64,000 nt of DNA from Blautia sp. SC05B48 (lineage in GTDB: Bacteria > Bacillota > Clostridia > Lachnospirales > Lachnospiraceae). The position numbers and the translations under genes were made by a program. Each line of letters starts with the position of its first letter. Positions within the stretch are counted from its first letter, which is position 1. The stretch is taken from positions 1,239,001-1,303,000 of the forward strand of contig NZ_CP040518.1 in assembly GCF_005848555.1 (NCBI RefSeq), written 5' to 3'. The notes under the pieces were generated by a model. That model saw nothing but the letters and a program-made list of their open reading frames with translations. It did no database searches and was not told where the DNA came from. Positions 52,610 to 61,407 of the stretch are shown one piece after another.

Positions 52610-52657
52610 TTTTTCCGTCTAAATCGAGTGACACTATATATGTGACTCAAAATAATT

Positions 52658-52903
52658 CTATTTTTCTGTCTTTTCTCCATCTGATCCTGCATTTAAAAAG
52701 TTCATGATCTCCTCATATGACCGTCCACTTTTTACAACCGCTGACAGGATTTCTTCTTTCCTTATGGCATCACGCTTGTCTAGCAGCTCTTTCAGATTTG
52801 CTGTTGCCTGATCATATTTTTTCTTCGCTGCTATAACATCAGCCTCTGCTTTTTCAATCTTTTCTTCCAATGCTTCCCTGCTTGTTTTTCTTGTTCTTGC
52901 CAT
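52658..52903 (-). CDS. Small coiled-coil accessory protein of the IS
   Basis: An 81-residue protein (MARTRKTSREALEEKIEKAE...) with one long charged helix followed by SAVVKSGRSYEEIMNFLNAG, an HTH-like end. It starts 14 bases after the transposase stop in the same direction and lies within the inverted ends. Function unknown. Confidence 0.6.
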   Translation of the reverse strand: MARTRKTSREALEEKIEKAEADVIAAKKKYDQATANLKELLDKRDAIRKEEILSAVVKSGRSYEEIMNFLNAGSDGEKTEK

Positions 52904-52917
52904 CTTTATTCCCTTCC

Positions 52918-54612
52918 TTATTCAGCTTTTTTCAGTTCCTTACTCAGCTCTGATGCAAAGTATTTTATACTGTTTGTATCCAGTCCAAAAGCTTTCAATA
53001 TTACTTTCTGATTCGCTGTTACTGCATGATCCAGCCGATATATATTATCTAACTGGCGTACCATTTCTATTTTTTCCAGCTCTTTTAGTGCCGCCGGTAC
53101 AGTCATATAATTCGGTCTCTTATCCAGTTTTTTCATCTCTTCTTTTAGTTTTATATACATCTTGCAGCGCACGATCATAGCTACGAACTCAACAAATATC
53201 TTCGCTCTTGCTGATTCTTCTGAATACACCCGGATGCTCTTATTTCCCAGATATGATTTATCTCCACGGAACAGTTTCTCCGATACATCCCTGCTCTTAT
53301 ATAGCTCGATTGCTTCCTTCGCACTCATCTTTTCCGATGTAATGATACAAAAATATCCTGCCAGATCGAGTTCTCTTTCTAACACACTGTTGCGTTCTTC
53401 CGGCAATACAAAAGCCTGGCTCTTTTCATCATAATGAAGGTTAAAGTACTTCTCAAATCCAGGGCCGAATTCCTTCACTTTATTCTGATACTTTTTCAGA
53501 TACTGTGTCATCTGGTTGATCCTGTTTTCAATCTCTATCCGTTCTGCACTTTCTTTTGAAATACTATGATACAAATGAAAATAACGTTCTTTTTTATCAC
53601 TTGCATACAGCCTGTGCCGTATTGTCTTTCCGTAAACTCCATATTCATAGATATTGTTTGCTCGCTTATTCTCGAATGTCCCTTTATTTTCCAGGATCAA
53701 TCCATTTACAAGGGCAGACATCCCTTTTACCATGATTATAAAACTATACCCACATTTGTCCATATATTGTATGTTTTCGCAGCTGAAATAACCCCTGTCC
53801 AAAATAAATCCGATCTTCTTATAACCATATCCAGATGCCTTATCCAACATGAACTGAAGCTGGGAGATATCATTCAGGCTGCCAGGATATTTTTCATAAA
53901 ATAATGGTTCCTGATTACGGGTGCCATACGCAACTGTATAATTAAATACTGCCTCTCCCACATCTACTTTCGGATGCCCAAATTCGACCATTTCTATATC
54001 TCCCGCCTGACAGTTTTTATTCGTTGAATCATAAGAAATATAGATCTTTTCGCGGTAATCCCGTGACTCATTCCATGTATTCAGAAAGCCTGTACTTTGG
54101 TTATCTGTTATTGAATTCAAAAAGTCTGATACCCTCGAATCACTGTATTGTTTCATCTTTTCCGTAAAAAGTGGATGGTTGTATGTATAATCCGGATAGT
54201 ATTGTGCTGCATTATTTTCTGCTATGATCGAATAAACAACCAGATCTAAAAACAGCCCCATATCATGCGGTTCAAAATACTTTCCAAGGATATCTTTCAA
54301 TCTGCATTCTTCTATGATCTTACGCAGTACAAAGTATGTTCCTACTCTGAGACAACTGCTTCTGTAAGTCCTGTTTTTGCATTCTGGAAGCTCTGCATCA
54401 GGAAAATATTTCAGGAAATTTTGATTCGGTCTCATAAGTTCCAGATCCGTATCTGACAGTTTTCCAATCGTTACTCTTTTGGGAAAAGTATACTTTCTGG
54501 ATGGATCATAAACCCGGTCATACTCATACTCTATATATACAACATTTGACTTTTTTCTCCGTGTGATCTTGCCTTTTACAGTTGGTACTTTCACTAAAAA
54601 ATCCAGATACAT
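52918..54612 (-). CDS. IS1634/IS4-family DDE transposase
   Basis: A 564-residue transposase. DDE residues: Asp in YISYDSTNKNCQAG, Asp in KIGFILDRGYFSCEN, and Glu in LYKSRDVSEKLFRGDKSYLG (the IS4-type Y-(2)-R-(3)-E-(6)-K signature). Full length and apparently intact. AAAAGGAGGGCG precedes the ATG and follows directly on a perfect 10-base hairpin. Confidence 0.85.
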   Translation of the reverse strand: MYLDFLVKVPTVKGKITRRKKSNVVYIEYEYDRVYDPSRKYTFPKRVTIGKLSDTDLELMRPNQNFLKYFPDAELPECKNRTYRSSCLRVGTYFVLRKIIEECRLKDILGKYFEPHDMGLFLDLVVYSIIAENNAAQYYPDYTYNHPLFTEKMKQYSDSRVSDFLNSITDNQSTGFLNTWNESRDYREKIYISYDSTNKNCQAGDIEMVEFGHPKVDVGEAVFNYTVAYGTRNQEPLFYEKYPGSLNDISQLQFMLDKASGYGYKKIGFILDRGYFSCENIQYMDKCGYSFIIMVKGMSALVNGLILENKGTFENKRANNIYEYGVYGKTIRHRLYASDKKERYFHLYHSISKESAERIEIENRINQMTQYLKKYQNKVKEFGPGFEKYFNLHYDEKSQAFVLPEERNSVLERELDLAGYFCIITSEKMSAKEAIELYKSRDVSEKLFRGDKSYLGNKSIRVYSEESARAKIFVEFVAMIVRCKMYIKLKEEMKKLDKRPNYMTVPAALKELEKIEMVRQLDNIYRLDHAVTANQKVILKAFGLDTNSIKYFASELSKELKKAE

Positions 54613-54622
54613 AACGCCCTCC

Positions 54623-54646
54623 TTTTAGGCGGTTATCCGCCTAAAA
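54623..54646. promoter_or_regulatory. Hairpin next to the transposase ribosome-binding site
   Basis: TTTTAGGCGG and CCGCCTAAAA around TTAT, ending next to the AGGAGG of the transposase gene. Such hairpins near IS ends can stop outside transcripts from driving transposase synthesis. Confidence 0.5.
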
Positions 54647-54781
54647 TAATTGTACTATATTTCCCGATCTTCCGCAACGGAAAACCGCAGAAAACCGGGA
54701 TTTTTTATGATTTTATTTTGTTCTTTTTTCTTTAGGTGGAAAAATTACTTGCAATTTACCACAAACCTTTGCTCAATCTTT

Positions 54782-56062
54782 TTACTTAATCATAAGTATA
54801 CTCGATAACAAGAAAACTATAATGCTTAATACAGTGTATATCTTATTTAATAAATTTTTATTTTTTATTCCAAAGTACATCGTTATCCATATATACATCA
54901 CCATTATCACTCCAAAAATAATACTTAAATAAATACGACTTTTTAATAGAATTGTTACTATTACTGACATAATTATAATATATATGGTTGGTATAATTGA
55001 AAATTGCAAAATAATTTTAGATAACTTAAAAGGTATATATAATCCATTTTTTTGTTTTTCCACAAGATCCGATAATTGTTTAAAAAAAGCTTGTATACTA
55101 AACTGAAATAATGAAAAGACGCCAAAAATTAGCAAAAAATATCGTATTTCTTTAAACTCCAATACTGGTATACTCCAGAATACTGGCAGCGTATATATCA
55201 TAAAAGTTAAGGAAAAACATACAATTCCTATAATAATTGGTAGTTTACCAATCCTACTAATTGATATAACTGCTTTCCACACCAATGGATATTTTTTTAA
55301 AAAGTCCGGCATATATTCTTTTCCATAAAGTTTTCTTGCAATTTTTTCTTTTGAGTACTGATTTAGTAATATGGTATCGTTATTATTTTGTGCTACCAAA
55401 ACCTTATCTAAATACTTAATATCATTCTCATATTTCAAATAATTTATATTCAAATATTTTGCCGTATATATAAATATCAGAATCATACAAACCAAATTAA
55501 TAAATTCTATTATTACAGAAGTACAACTTGTAAGTGTTAAAATACTCAAAAAAACAAAAATCGCTTTCCATATATATATATATGATTGTTTTATTACATT
55601 ATAAATATTCCAAGAAACTAACAACCCTTCAATCAAATATATAGTATACCCCCCAAATACCATCACATATTTATTTGATTGAAAACTTCCGCATGTACAA
55701 AATGCCAACAGCAATGACAATAGCACATATTTTATTACAAAAAAAGCATACTTGAGCACAAATACATCTCTAATTTTTCTTGTATTAAATAAATACAGAG
55801 TCATAGGCTTTACAACGATTTGCGGCATACTGTTTTTTCTCATCTTACAGATAATAGAAGCCAACATACACAAAAAGGATATAAAATAGATTTTACTATC
55901 AAACATTTTTATAGATTTAATTATGTTAAAAAAATCTTTTCCTATTATAGAAAGCACCATTGCTAAAAAAATTATTAATCCAACAATTGGTATATACATA
56001 TTTCTTATTAGCCGAACTTTTTCTCTAATTTTATTTAAAGCTAAAAATTTATATACTTTCAT
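54782..56062 (-). CDS. RiPP ABC exporter permease
   Basis: A 426-residue membrane protein with about ten to twelve helices and a cytoplasmic loop in the middle (NDIKYLDKVLVAQNNNDTIL...). No close family could be named; the size and hydrophobic profile resemble SkfF-type permeases of peptide clusters. The ATG at 56062 follows GGGAG and overlaps the ATPase stop region. It is the last gene of the radical-SAM cluster and would form the exporter or self-immunity pump with the 56064 ATPase. Confidence 0.7.
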   Translation of the reverse strand: MKVYKFLALNKIREKVRLIRNMYIPIVGLIIFLAMVLSIIGKDFFNIIKSIKMFDSKIYFISFLCMLASIICKMRKNSMPQIVVKPMTLYLFNTRKIRDVFVLKYAFFVIKYVLLSLLLAFCTCGSFQSNKYVMVFGGYTIYLIEGLLVSWNIYNVIKQSYIYIWKAIFVFLSILTLTSCTSVIIEFINLVCMILIFIYTAKYLNINYLKYENDIKYLDKVLVAQNNNDTILLNQYSKEKIARKLYGKEYMPDFLKKYPLVWKAVISISRIGKLPIIIGIVCFSLTFMIYTLPVFWSIPVLEFKEIRYFLLIFGVFSLFQFSIQAFFKQLSDLVEKQKNGLYIPFKLSKIILQFSIIPTIYIIIMSVIVTILLKSRIYLSIIFGVIMVMYIWITMYFGIKNKNLLNKIYTVLSIIVFLLSSILMIK

Positions 56063-56063
56063 C

Positions 56064-56786
56064 TCATTGCTCCCTACTTTCAATAATCTGAAGATACAAT
56101 TCTTCTACACTTTTTTTACTATCAAGTCCATATTTCTTTGCAATTTCTTGTTTACTTCCAGCTGCAATAACTTCACCTGCACATATCATAATATATTTAT
56201 CACATAACTCTTCCACCATATCTAATAAATGTGTAGAAATCAGTATTGCCTTATTATTAGCCCTTGATTCGATTAATAAATTTTTAAATTCTTTAATTTG
56301 TTTTGGATCTAATCCATTAAAAGGTTCATCTGCAATAAAAGCCTCATATTCTCGCAGCATTGCTATTGCAATCAACATTTTTTGCAAGGTTCCTTTCGAT
56401 AGCATACTTGGAATTTTATGTAAATGAGGCTGCAATTCCATACGCTTTACAAGTTCCTGTATATCTATATCATTTGATGGATATAACGCATGAACAAATT
56501 GTAAATGCTCCATCAAAGTTAACTCTTCATAATAAACAGGTTCATCCGGAATATATGCAATATTCAATTCATCCATTTGAATATCTTTCAGCAACTTTCC
56601 ATTTAATAATATCTCACCGCTTTTAGGAATAAGCTTTTTTACGATATTATATATAATTGTCGTTTTACCGGCTCCGTTAGCTCCGATTAATCCTGTAATT
56701 TCTCCTTTTTCCACTCCAAAATTTACATTTTTTAAAATAACATTTTCTCCATATGAAAAGTTTATATTTTTTAATTCTAAGTACAT
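56064..56786 (-). CDS. RiPP ABC transporter ATP-binding protein
   Basis: A 240-residue ATPase: Walker A GANGAGKTT, signature SMLSKGTLQKM (a variant of LSGGQ), Walker B EAFIADEPFNGLDP and H-loop ISTHLLDM. This is the CcmA/BcrA-like type used for peptide export and immunity. It starts 13 bases after the TldE-like gene stop, within the same operon. Confidence 0.85.
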   Translation of the reverse strand: MYLELKNINFSYGENVILKNVNFGVEKGEITGLIGANGAGKTTIIYNIVKKLIPKSGEILLNGKLLKDIQMDELNIAYIPDEPVYYEELTLMEHLQFVHALYPSNDIDIQELVKRMELQPHLHKIPSMLSKGTLQKMLIAIAMLREYEAFIADEPFNGLDPKQIKEFKNLLIESRANNKAILISTHLLDMVEELCDKYIMICAGEVIAAGSKQEIAKKYGLDSKKSVEELYLQIIESREQ

Positions 56787-56799
56787 ATCTGATCCCTCA

Positions 56800-58140
56800 T
56801 TATTTTAATATTGTTCTTTTTACTACTACGTCTGGTGCTAATATATTTCCATCTAATTCATATTTGCATTTATTTCCAACTCCACAGATTTTTATAAGTA
56901 TATCTTCTAGATTTATTTTAGTAGAAATTTCAATTCTGCTTTTTAATTTTCCATGCTGATATTCTTTCCCATATAAAAATGCTGTAAAATCCATAGTAAT
57001 CGGATTAAAGCTTTCCTCTATACCACAAATTTTATCTACTAAAACGATATGTCCCTTTTTCTTTAATTCTATATCTATATTTCCTGATAGAATTTTTATT
57101 TTATCCAGTTTATATCGAATATTTTCACGATAATCATATCTTCGTAATGATCTATAAGATAATGAAACTTTTCCTTCTTTACATATATATTGTTCTTTAA
57201 GTGCCCTTCCTGAACCATCTATATTTCCTCCAACAGTTTTATTATCAAAATCATTTAATTTAATTGTTAAAAATTCACTAATTTCCATGCTTCTGTTTTT
57301 TAAGTTGTTTACATGCATCGTAAAATAATAAATATAAACGATTTTAGCCAAAACATTACTTTGGATTATTAGTTCATCTATATCATTTGGAACAAACTTT
57401 TTTAGATTGACTTTTTCACATAATTTTTCCCAAGCAGTTTCAGCAAATGTTTTTTCTAAACAACTATATATATCTGTTCCCAAAAATATTTGCGACTTAC
57501 TTTCTATTCTTTCGCCAATTCTATACACTAAATTAGTATTAATTACATTTTTATATCCATATCCTTTAATGCCATCTGAAGTCATTAAATTGAATAATAC
57601 ATATTGACATATTCCATTCATTTCAATCAGCATTATATTTTGTTTTCCTAATTCATTTTTCAATTTGAAATACAGTTGTTTATAATCTCTTTTATTTACG
57701 ATAATTTCACCGAGTTCTAATCTGTTACTTTTTTGTGCAACGCTACTTTTTAGGACACCCTTTTCTTCGATATTAAGAGGTAACTCTATATATTCGTTCT
57801 TTAAATCTTCGAATCTAATATCCTCATTTTTATATACACCATTATACATTTTACATAAAATCTTTTTTTTGATCTTCTTTCGAATTGAACTTCCATTTAT
57901 TACACCTTTAATAATAGTTTGCTTTCCATCAATAATACGGATTTCTTCGTTCCAAGATGCAGAACTAAAAACTTCTTCATTTGCACCGTGAAATTCAAAA
58001 TCATTTAATTGTATATTGTCTGATAAACGAATAATCTGCATATGCACCTCCCCCTCAGTCTGTTCGAAAACTGATTTAACATGGTTTTCATCATCCACTT
58101 TTGTCTTAAAATGAATAGTTAAACCGTCTTCTAGCTCCAC
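56800..58140 (-). CDS. TldE/PmbA-like subunit, 5' end uncertain
   Basis: A protein of about 446 residues, divergent from TldE/PmbA but with the family layout: N-terminal fibronectin-like part, and C-terminal NKTVGGNIDGSGRALKEQYI followed by EGKVSLSYRSLRRYD. TldE lacks the metal motif and pairs with TldD to form the protease. The GTG at 58140 has no ribosome-binding site. A good site AAAGGAGAGG (58216-58225) lies 76 bases upstream and is followed by CTG-AAA-ACT in a frame that closes after about 13 codons, while the main frame is open back to a TAA near 58170. The start may be damaged or shifted. Confidence 0.65.
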   Translation of the reverse strand: MELEDGLTIHFKTKVDDENHVKSVFEQTEGEVHMQIIRLSDNIQLNDFEFHGANEEVFSSASWNEEIRIIDGKQTIIKGVINGSSIRKKIKKKILCKMYNGVYKNEDIRFEDLKNEYIELPLNIEEKGVLKSSVAQKSNRLELGEIIVNKRDYKQLYFKLKNELGKQNIMLIEMNGICQYVLFNLMTSDGIKGYGYKNVINTNLVYRIGERIESKSQIFLGTDIYSCLEKTFAETAWEKLCEKVNLKKFVPNDIDELIIQSNVLAKIVYIYYFTMHVNNLKNRSMEISEFLTIKLNDFDNKTVGGNIDGSGRALKEQYICKEGKVSLSYRSLRRYDYRENIRYKLDKIKILSGNIDIELKKKGHIVLVDKICGIEESFNPITMDFTAFLYGKEYQHGKLKSRIEISTKINLEDILIKICGVGNKCKYELDGNILAPDVVVKRTILK

Positions 58141-58261
58141 ATTATTCTTTTAATGATATTTCAAATTGATTCTTAACTTACGCTTTTAAATCTGACTTTT
58201 TTAGTTTTCAGACAGCCTCTCCTTTACATTTACGATTTATTTACAGGCTTATATCAAAACT

Positions 58262-59461
58262 TTAAAAAAATATTTGTTGACTTTCTAATTTAATAGTTGG
58301 ACATCCATAAGATACATCCAGTTCCTGCCCATCTTTAACACATTTTGCAAACTTAAATTCCAAATCATTTCCAATTTCACTTATTGAATTTAATGTTTTC
58401 AAAACATTTCCTTCTAATAAACATGGTGGTAAAATTGATACAATTTCTCCATTTCTTACATATCCTCCTAATGCAATATTAAAAACAAAATGACCTGATA
58501 CAATATCTACACTCCCGCCACCTAATTCTAAAGCAATGATCCCCTCTCTCATATTATCGATTATTTCATTTGCTGTTTTTTCTCCATTGTGTAAATATGT
58601 ATTTCGCATACGTGGTAACGCCATATTTTCAAATGTTGCACACCTACCGTTCCCAGTATCCTCAACGCCATAACAAGAGGATATATACATATCACTAAGC
58701 AATCCATTAATAACTCCATTTTTTACTAAATCAACGTTTTGTGTAACACTTCCATCCGACGATAAGTTGTAATATATATAATCAATTTCATTACAACTAT
58801 CACTTATATTGATTTGTTTATTAAATATCTTTTTCTTTAACATATTATTTAGAAGACTTTCTTTTTTAAAATAAATATCGCCTTCTAAATTATGCCCAAT
58901 ACCTTCATGAATCAAAACCCCTCCCTGCCCTGGACATAATATTACATTATACTTTGCAGTTTGAAGATTTCTAATTTTTAATTTTGTAATATTTTTATAT
59001 TTTTCCACTATACTCTTTACAATTTCTTGCAAAGCACTACAAATATTTCCGTTTATTACTTTTCTTCTTCTAACAACAGGAATTATTCTTTCATCTAACA
59101 TATATGTCACATTTACTTCTGCAAAGACATTGTTTATCATATCCGTTTTTTCTTTTTCAAATACATATTTATGTTTTTGCAAGATCATAGAAATAAGGAC
59201 TCTCTTTACCGTTCCTACCACTTTTAGACTATGTACCAAATTTTCATACATAAGAGTCCCTATATCTAATTTATCTAATATATTTTCTTTCTCTTTACTA
59301 AAAATATCTTTACTATTTTCGACATATAATCGTCTATCGTAATTTTCAATAGTATACGCCCTTTTTCCTCCCTGCATCGTACTAGAAGCAAATCTTTCAC
59401 CATTCAAGTAATAAACCATATATTCCTGAATTATTTCTGTTGAATTTTTTTCTATTTTCAT
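58262..59461 (-). CDS. tldD: TldD-family metalloprotease
   Basis: A 399-residue protein with the TldD zinc-binding motif HEGIGHNLEGD (near residue 195; HEAVGHxLEGD in E. coli) and the C-terminal domain LLEGNVLKTLNSISEIGNDL. TldD/TldE complexes degrade unfolded peptides and remove leaders of modified peptides such as microcin B17. ATG at 59461 has GAGGAAGG upstream; an earlier ATG (59482) overlaps the radical SAM stop. Placed directly after the radical SAM gene, it should remove the leader of the precursor. Confidence 0.8.
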   Translation of the reverse strand: MKIEKNSTEIIQEYMVYYLNGERFASSTMQGGKRAYTIENYDRRLYVENSKDIFSKEKENILDKLDIGTLMYENLVHSLKVVGTVKRVLISMILQKHKYVFEKEKTDMINNVFAEVNVTYMLDERIIPVVRRRKVINGNICSALQEIVKSIVEKYKNITKLKIRNLQTAKYNVILCPGQGGVLIHEGIGHNLEGDIYFKKESLLNNMLKKKIFNKQINISDSCNEIDYIYYNLSSDGSVTQNVDLVKNGVINGLLSDMYISSCYGVEDTGNGRCATFENMALPRMRNTYLHNGEKTANEIIDNMREGIIALELGGGSVDIVSGHFVFNIALGGYVRNGEIVSILPPCLLEGNVLKTLNSISEIGNDLEFKFAKCVKDGQELDVSYGCPTIKLESQQIFF

Positions 59462-59478
59462 CCAAACCTTCCTCAATT

Positions 59479-60831
59479 TCATTGTATAGGTTTCAATATT
59501 TGATTTAATATTTTAAGAACCCGTTCATTTTCTGTTCTCCAGTTACAATTCGTCTTTGTTAATTCACTCTCATATACATTAGCAATGCATTGTGTACAAC
59601 TGTTTCCATTTGTGCACTCATGACATAGATAAAAATTCGGTGACATTAAATCCTTTATTGTATTTCCAACATCTTTTGTAAGAATCTGTGAAAGCTTATT
59701 CTTTTTTAAATTTCCCATTGAATAAAAAAAACATACACATGGAGAAACATCCCCATTCTCTCGAATTGCAATTTGATTTAAACCTAATCCACAATTATTT
59801 TTATAAGAAACATTTTCTGCTTTCCCTCCAACTTCATCCGAAACATTAACAAAAAAATTTATTGAACTATATTCTTTTTTCATCTTTAATGTTATGCTAT
59901 AAAATTCTTCTACATTTAATTGATTCGCTAATTCGTTTGATGCAGCTCTTCCCACATCCATAGTCAAACCATATGTTATTTGCATAGCTCCCAGTTCTTT
60001 TACTGTTCGTGTTATTTCTTCTATATCACAAATATTATCTTTATTAAATGTAGAAGAAATAGCAACTTTAAATCCATATTTCTTTAAAAGGGTAATGGCA
60101 TTACAGGCCTTCTCATACGAGTCTTTCACACCTCTTATCATATTATGATGTTCTTTGTTTCCATCTATGCTAATCTGAAAGACTGTATTATTTTTACACT
60201 CAGAAATTTCTTGCAATATCTTTTCAGTTATTAAATAACCATTACTCATTACTGCTACTGCTAAAAAATTCTCAGATGCATATCTGCAAATATCTGTAAA
60301 ACCTTTTTTGGCAGTTGGTTCACCCCCAGTTAATGCTACCTTTATAACACCAGATTGTTTCAGATCACTCATAATTTTTATTATTTCATCTGATGATAAT
60401 TCGTCATCTTTTTTATTTCCCGAGTTATTATAACAATGTAAACATTTTAATGGACATTTTTTAGTAATCTCAAATTCCGCATGAAAAGGAGTATATGATT
60501 CACTATCTCCCAAAACTTTGATTTTTTGTATATTTGGTTTTTCCCTAAATTCTATATATCCCTTTTTTACGCTTTCTTGCAAAAACTCGTCCACTATGGT
60601 TTCTATATCTTCTGATTTTTGCTTTATTTTTTCAGATAATATTTTCACGATATCTTCAATTTTTCTTGCACCATTACACAATTCTAATATATATGTGGCA
60701 TCCTTATTAATTATTTCATACATAAAATGGCTTGACACAATAATACCATTTTCTTTTCTACTTAAATTATAAATATATGATTTCTCATATTGCTTCACTA
60801 AAACAACATTCCATTTTAATAATGGATACAT
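59479..60831 (-). CDS. Radical SAM/SPASM peptide-maturation enzyme with PqqD-like domain
   Basis: A 450-residue enzyme. Residues about 35-100 form a PqqD-like recognition element (FMYEIINKDATYILELCNGA, then VDEFLQESVKKGYIEF) that binds leader peptides. The radical SAM core has Cys126, Cys130 and Cys133 (KKCPLKCLHCYN), with ALTGGEPT. The C-terminal SPASM region has at least eight Cys (NNCGLG, SPCVCF, YLCHECTNGNSCTQC, TKTNC) for auxiliary clusters. The ATG at 60831 follows AAAGGAGG. This layout is that of sactipeptide, ranthipeptide and related thioether or C-C forming enzymes. It acts on the upstream 46-residue peptide. Confidence 0.9.
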   Translation of the reverse strand: MYPLLKWNVVLVKQYEKSYIYNLSRKENGIIVSSHFMYEIINKDATYILELCNGARKIEDIVKILSEKIKQKSEDIETIVDEFLQESVKKGYIEFREKPNIQKIKVLGDSESYTPFHAEFEITKKCPLKCLHCYNNSGNKKDDELSSDEIIKIMSDLKQSGVIKVALTGGEPTAKKGFTDICRYASENFLAVAVMSNGYLITEKILQEISECKNNTVFQISIDGNKEHHNMIRGVKDSYEKACNAITLLKKYGFKVAISSTFNKDNICDIEEITRTVKELGAMQITYGLTMDVGRAASNELANQLNVEEFYSITLKMKKEYSSINFFVNVSDEVGGKAENVSYKNNCGLGLNQIAIRENGDVSPCVCFFYSMGNLKKNKLSQILTKDVGNTIKDLMSPNFYLCHECTNGNSCTQCIANVYESELTKTNCNWRTENERVLKILNQILKPIQ

Positions 60832-60845
60832 ATATGTTCCTCCTT

Positions 60846-60880
60846 TCCAAAAATAGCTACCAGAAAACTGGTAGCTATTT
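60846..60880 (-). terminator. Partial terminator between precursor and radical SAM gene
   Basis: AAATAGCTACCAG and CTGGTAGCTATTT (13-base perfect arms, loop of four) followed by T's on the minus strand. It sits 18 bases after the precursor stop and would keep precursor mRNA far above enzyme mRNA. Confidence 0.7.
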
Positions 60881-60898
60881 TCTGTAAAAATTTTGAAT

Positions 60899-61039
60899 TT
60901 AGTAAGCAAGTGCAGTAACATTACTAATGCATGCAAGTGTCAGATAATTCATATCTGGTGCAAATCCTACTAAAATCTGAGCTGCTGTACATCCTGCACA
61001 AGCCGCAGTTTCTGTTCTTTCATATTTTGGATTTAACAT
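60899..61039 (-). CDS. RiPP precursor peptide (46 aa)
   Basis: A small ORF with a strong GGAGG site before its ATG (61039). A short leader (MLNPKYERTETAA) is followed by CAGCTAAQILVG, a hydrophobic middle, and LACISNVTALAY. Cys are at 14, 17 and 37. The CxGC start and a single later Cys resemble the core of sporulation killing factor SkfA, though spacing and length differ. It is the first gene of the operon, separated from the radical SAM gene by a hairpin, and has a LytTR-type box upstream. The mature peptide is probably antimicrobial or a signal; this is inference. Confidence 0.8.
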   Translation of the reverse strand: MLNPKYERTETAACAGCTAAQILVGFAPDMNYLTLACISNVTALAY

Positions 61040-61074
61040 GTAGCATTTCCTCCTTTCTTTTTGTTTATATTCTG

Positions 61075-61134
61075 ATTATACATATATTTTGGTTTTATTA
61101 TCTAACAATGTAATTATTACGACTACTCATGTAA
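61075..61134 (-). promoter_or_regulatory. LytTR-type box and promoter of the RiPP operon
   Basis: On the minus strand TTACATGAGTAGTCG, six bases, TTACATTGT (61134-61105), then 24 bases to TATAAT (61080-61075). No good -35 hexamer is present, as expected for a promoter that needs an activator. The box is shared with agrD and the receiver gene. Confidence 0.75.
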
Positions 61135-61139
61135 TTTTT

Positions 61140-61407
61140 ATTAATACCAGAGCAAGTTTCGCCTGAGTAACTCAAAACTCACTCCGTGACTTTCGATTTT
61201 CCGGCAATCTTGATGGGGATTCTGCTCCCCATACCCTCAGATAATACATTTTTCACTAATATGCAGACTTGGCTCCTGTAAAAAAACAGTCGCATCGTGA
61301 TCATATCTATCACGAAAAATCCATAAATATTTTTATTGTGTTACCGCCTGATATTTTTAAATCGGCTTTATATATAGAAATATCTTTATTTTGAAAGGAA
61401 CTATAAA
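61140..61407. other. Candidate oriT region upstream of mobC
   Basis: No gene. ATGGGGA (61213-61219) and TCCCCAT (61226-61232) form a hairpin in a GC-richer segment immediately upstream of mobC and the relaxase gene, where MOBP elements usually carry the origin of transfer. A nic site was not identified. Confidence 0.4.

Larger units (their letters stand above)
52610..54744 (-). mobile_element. IS1634/IS4-type insertion sequence
   Basis: Candidate inverted ends TTTTTCCGTCTAAA (52610-52623) and TTTAGGTGGAAAAA (54731-54744) match at 12 of 14 positions and enclose a transposase and a small coiled-coil gene. No clear target duplication is seen, so the borders are tentative. It lies between the agr locus and the RiPP export genes. 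Confidence 0.6.
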
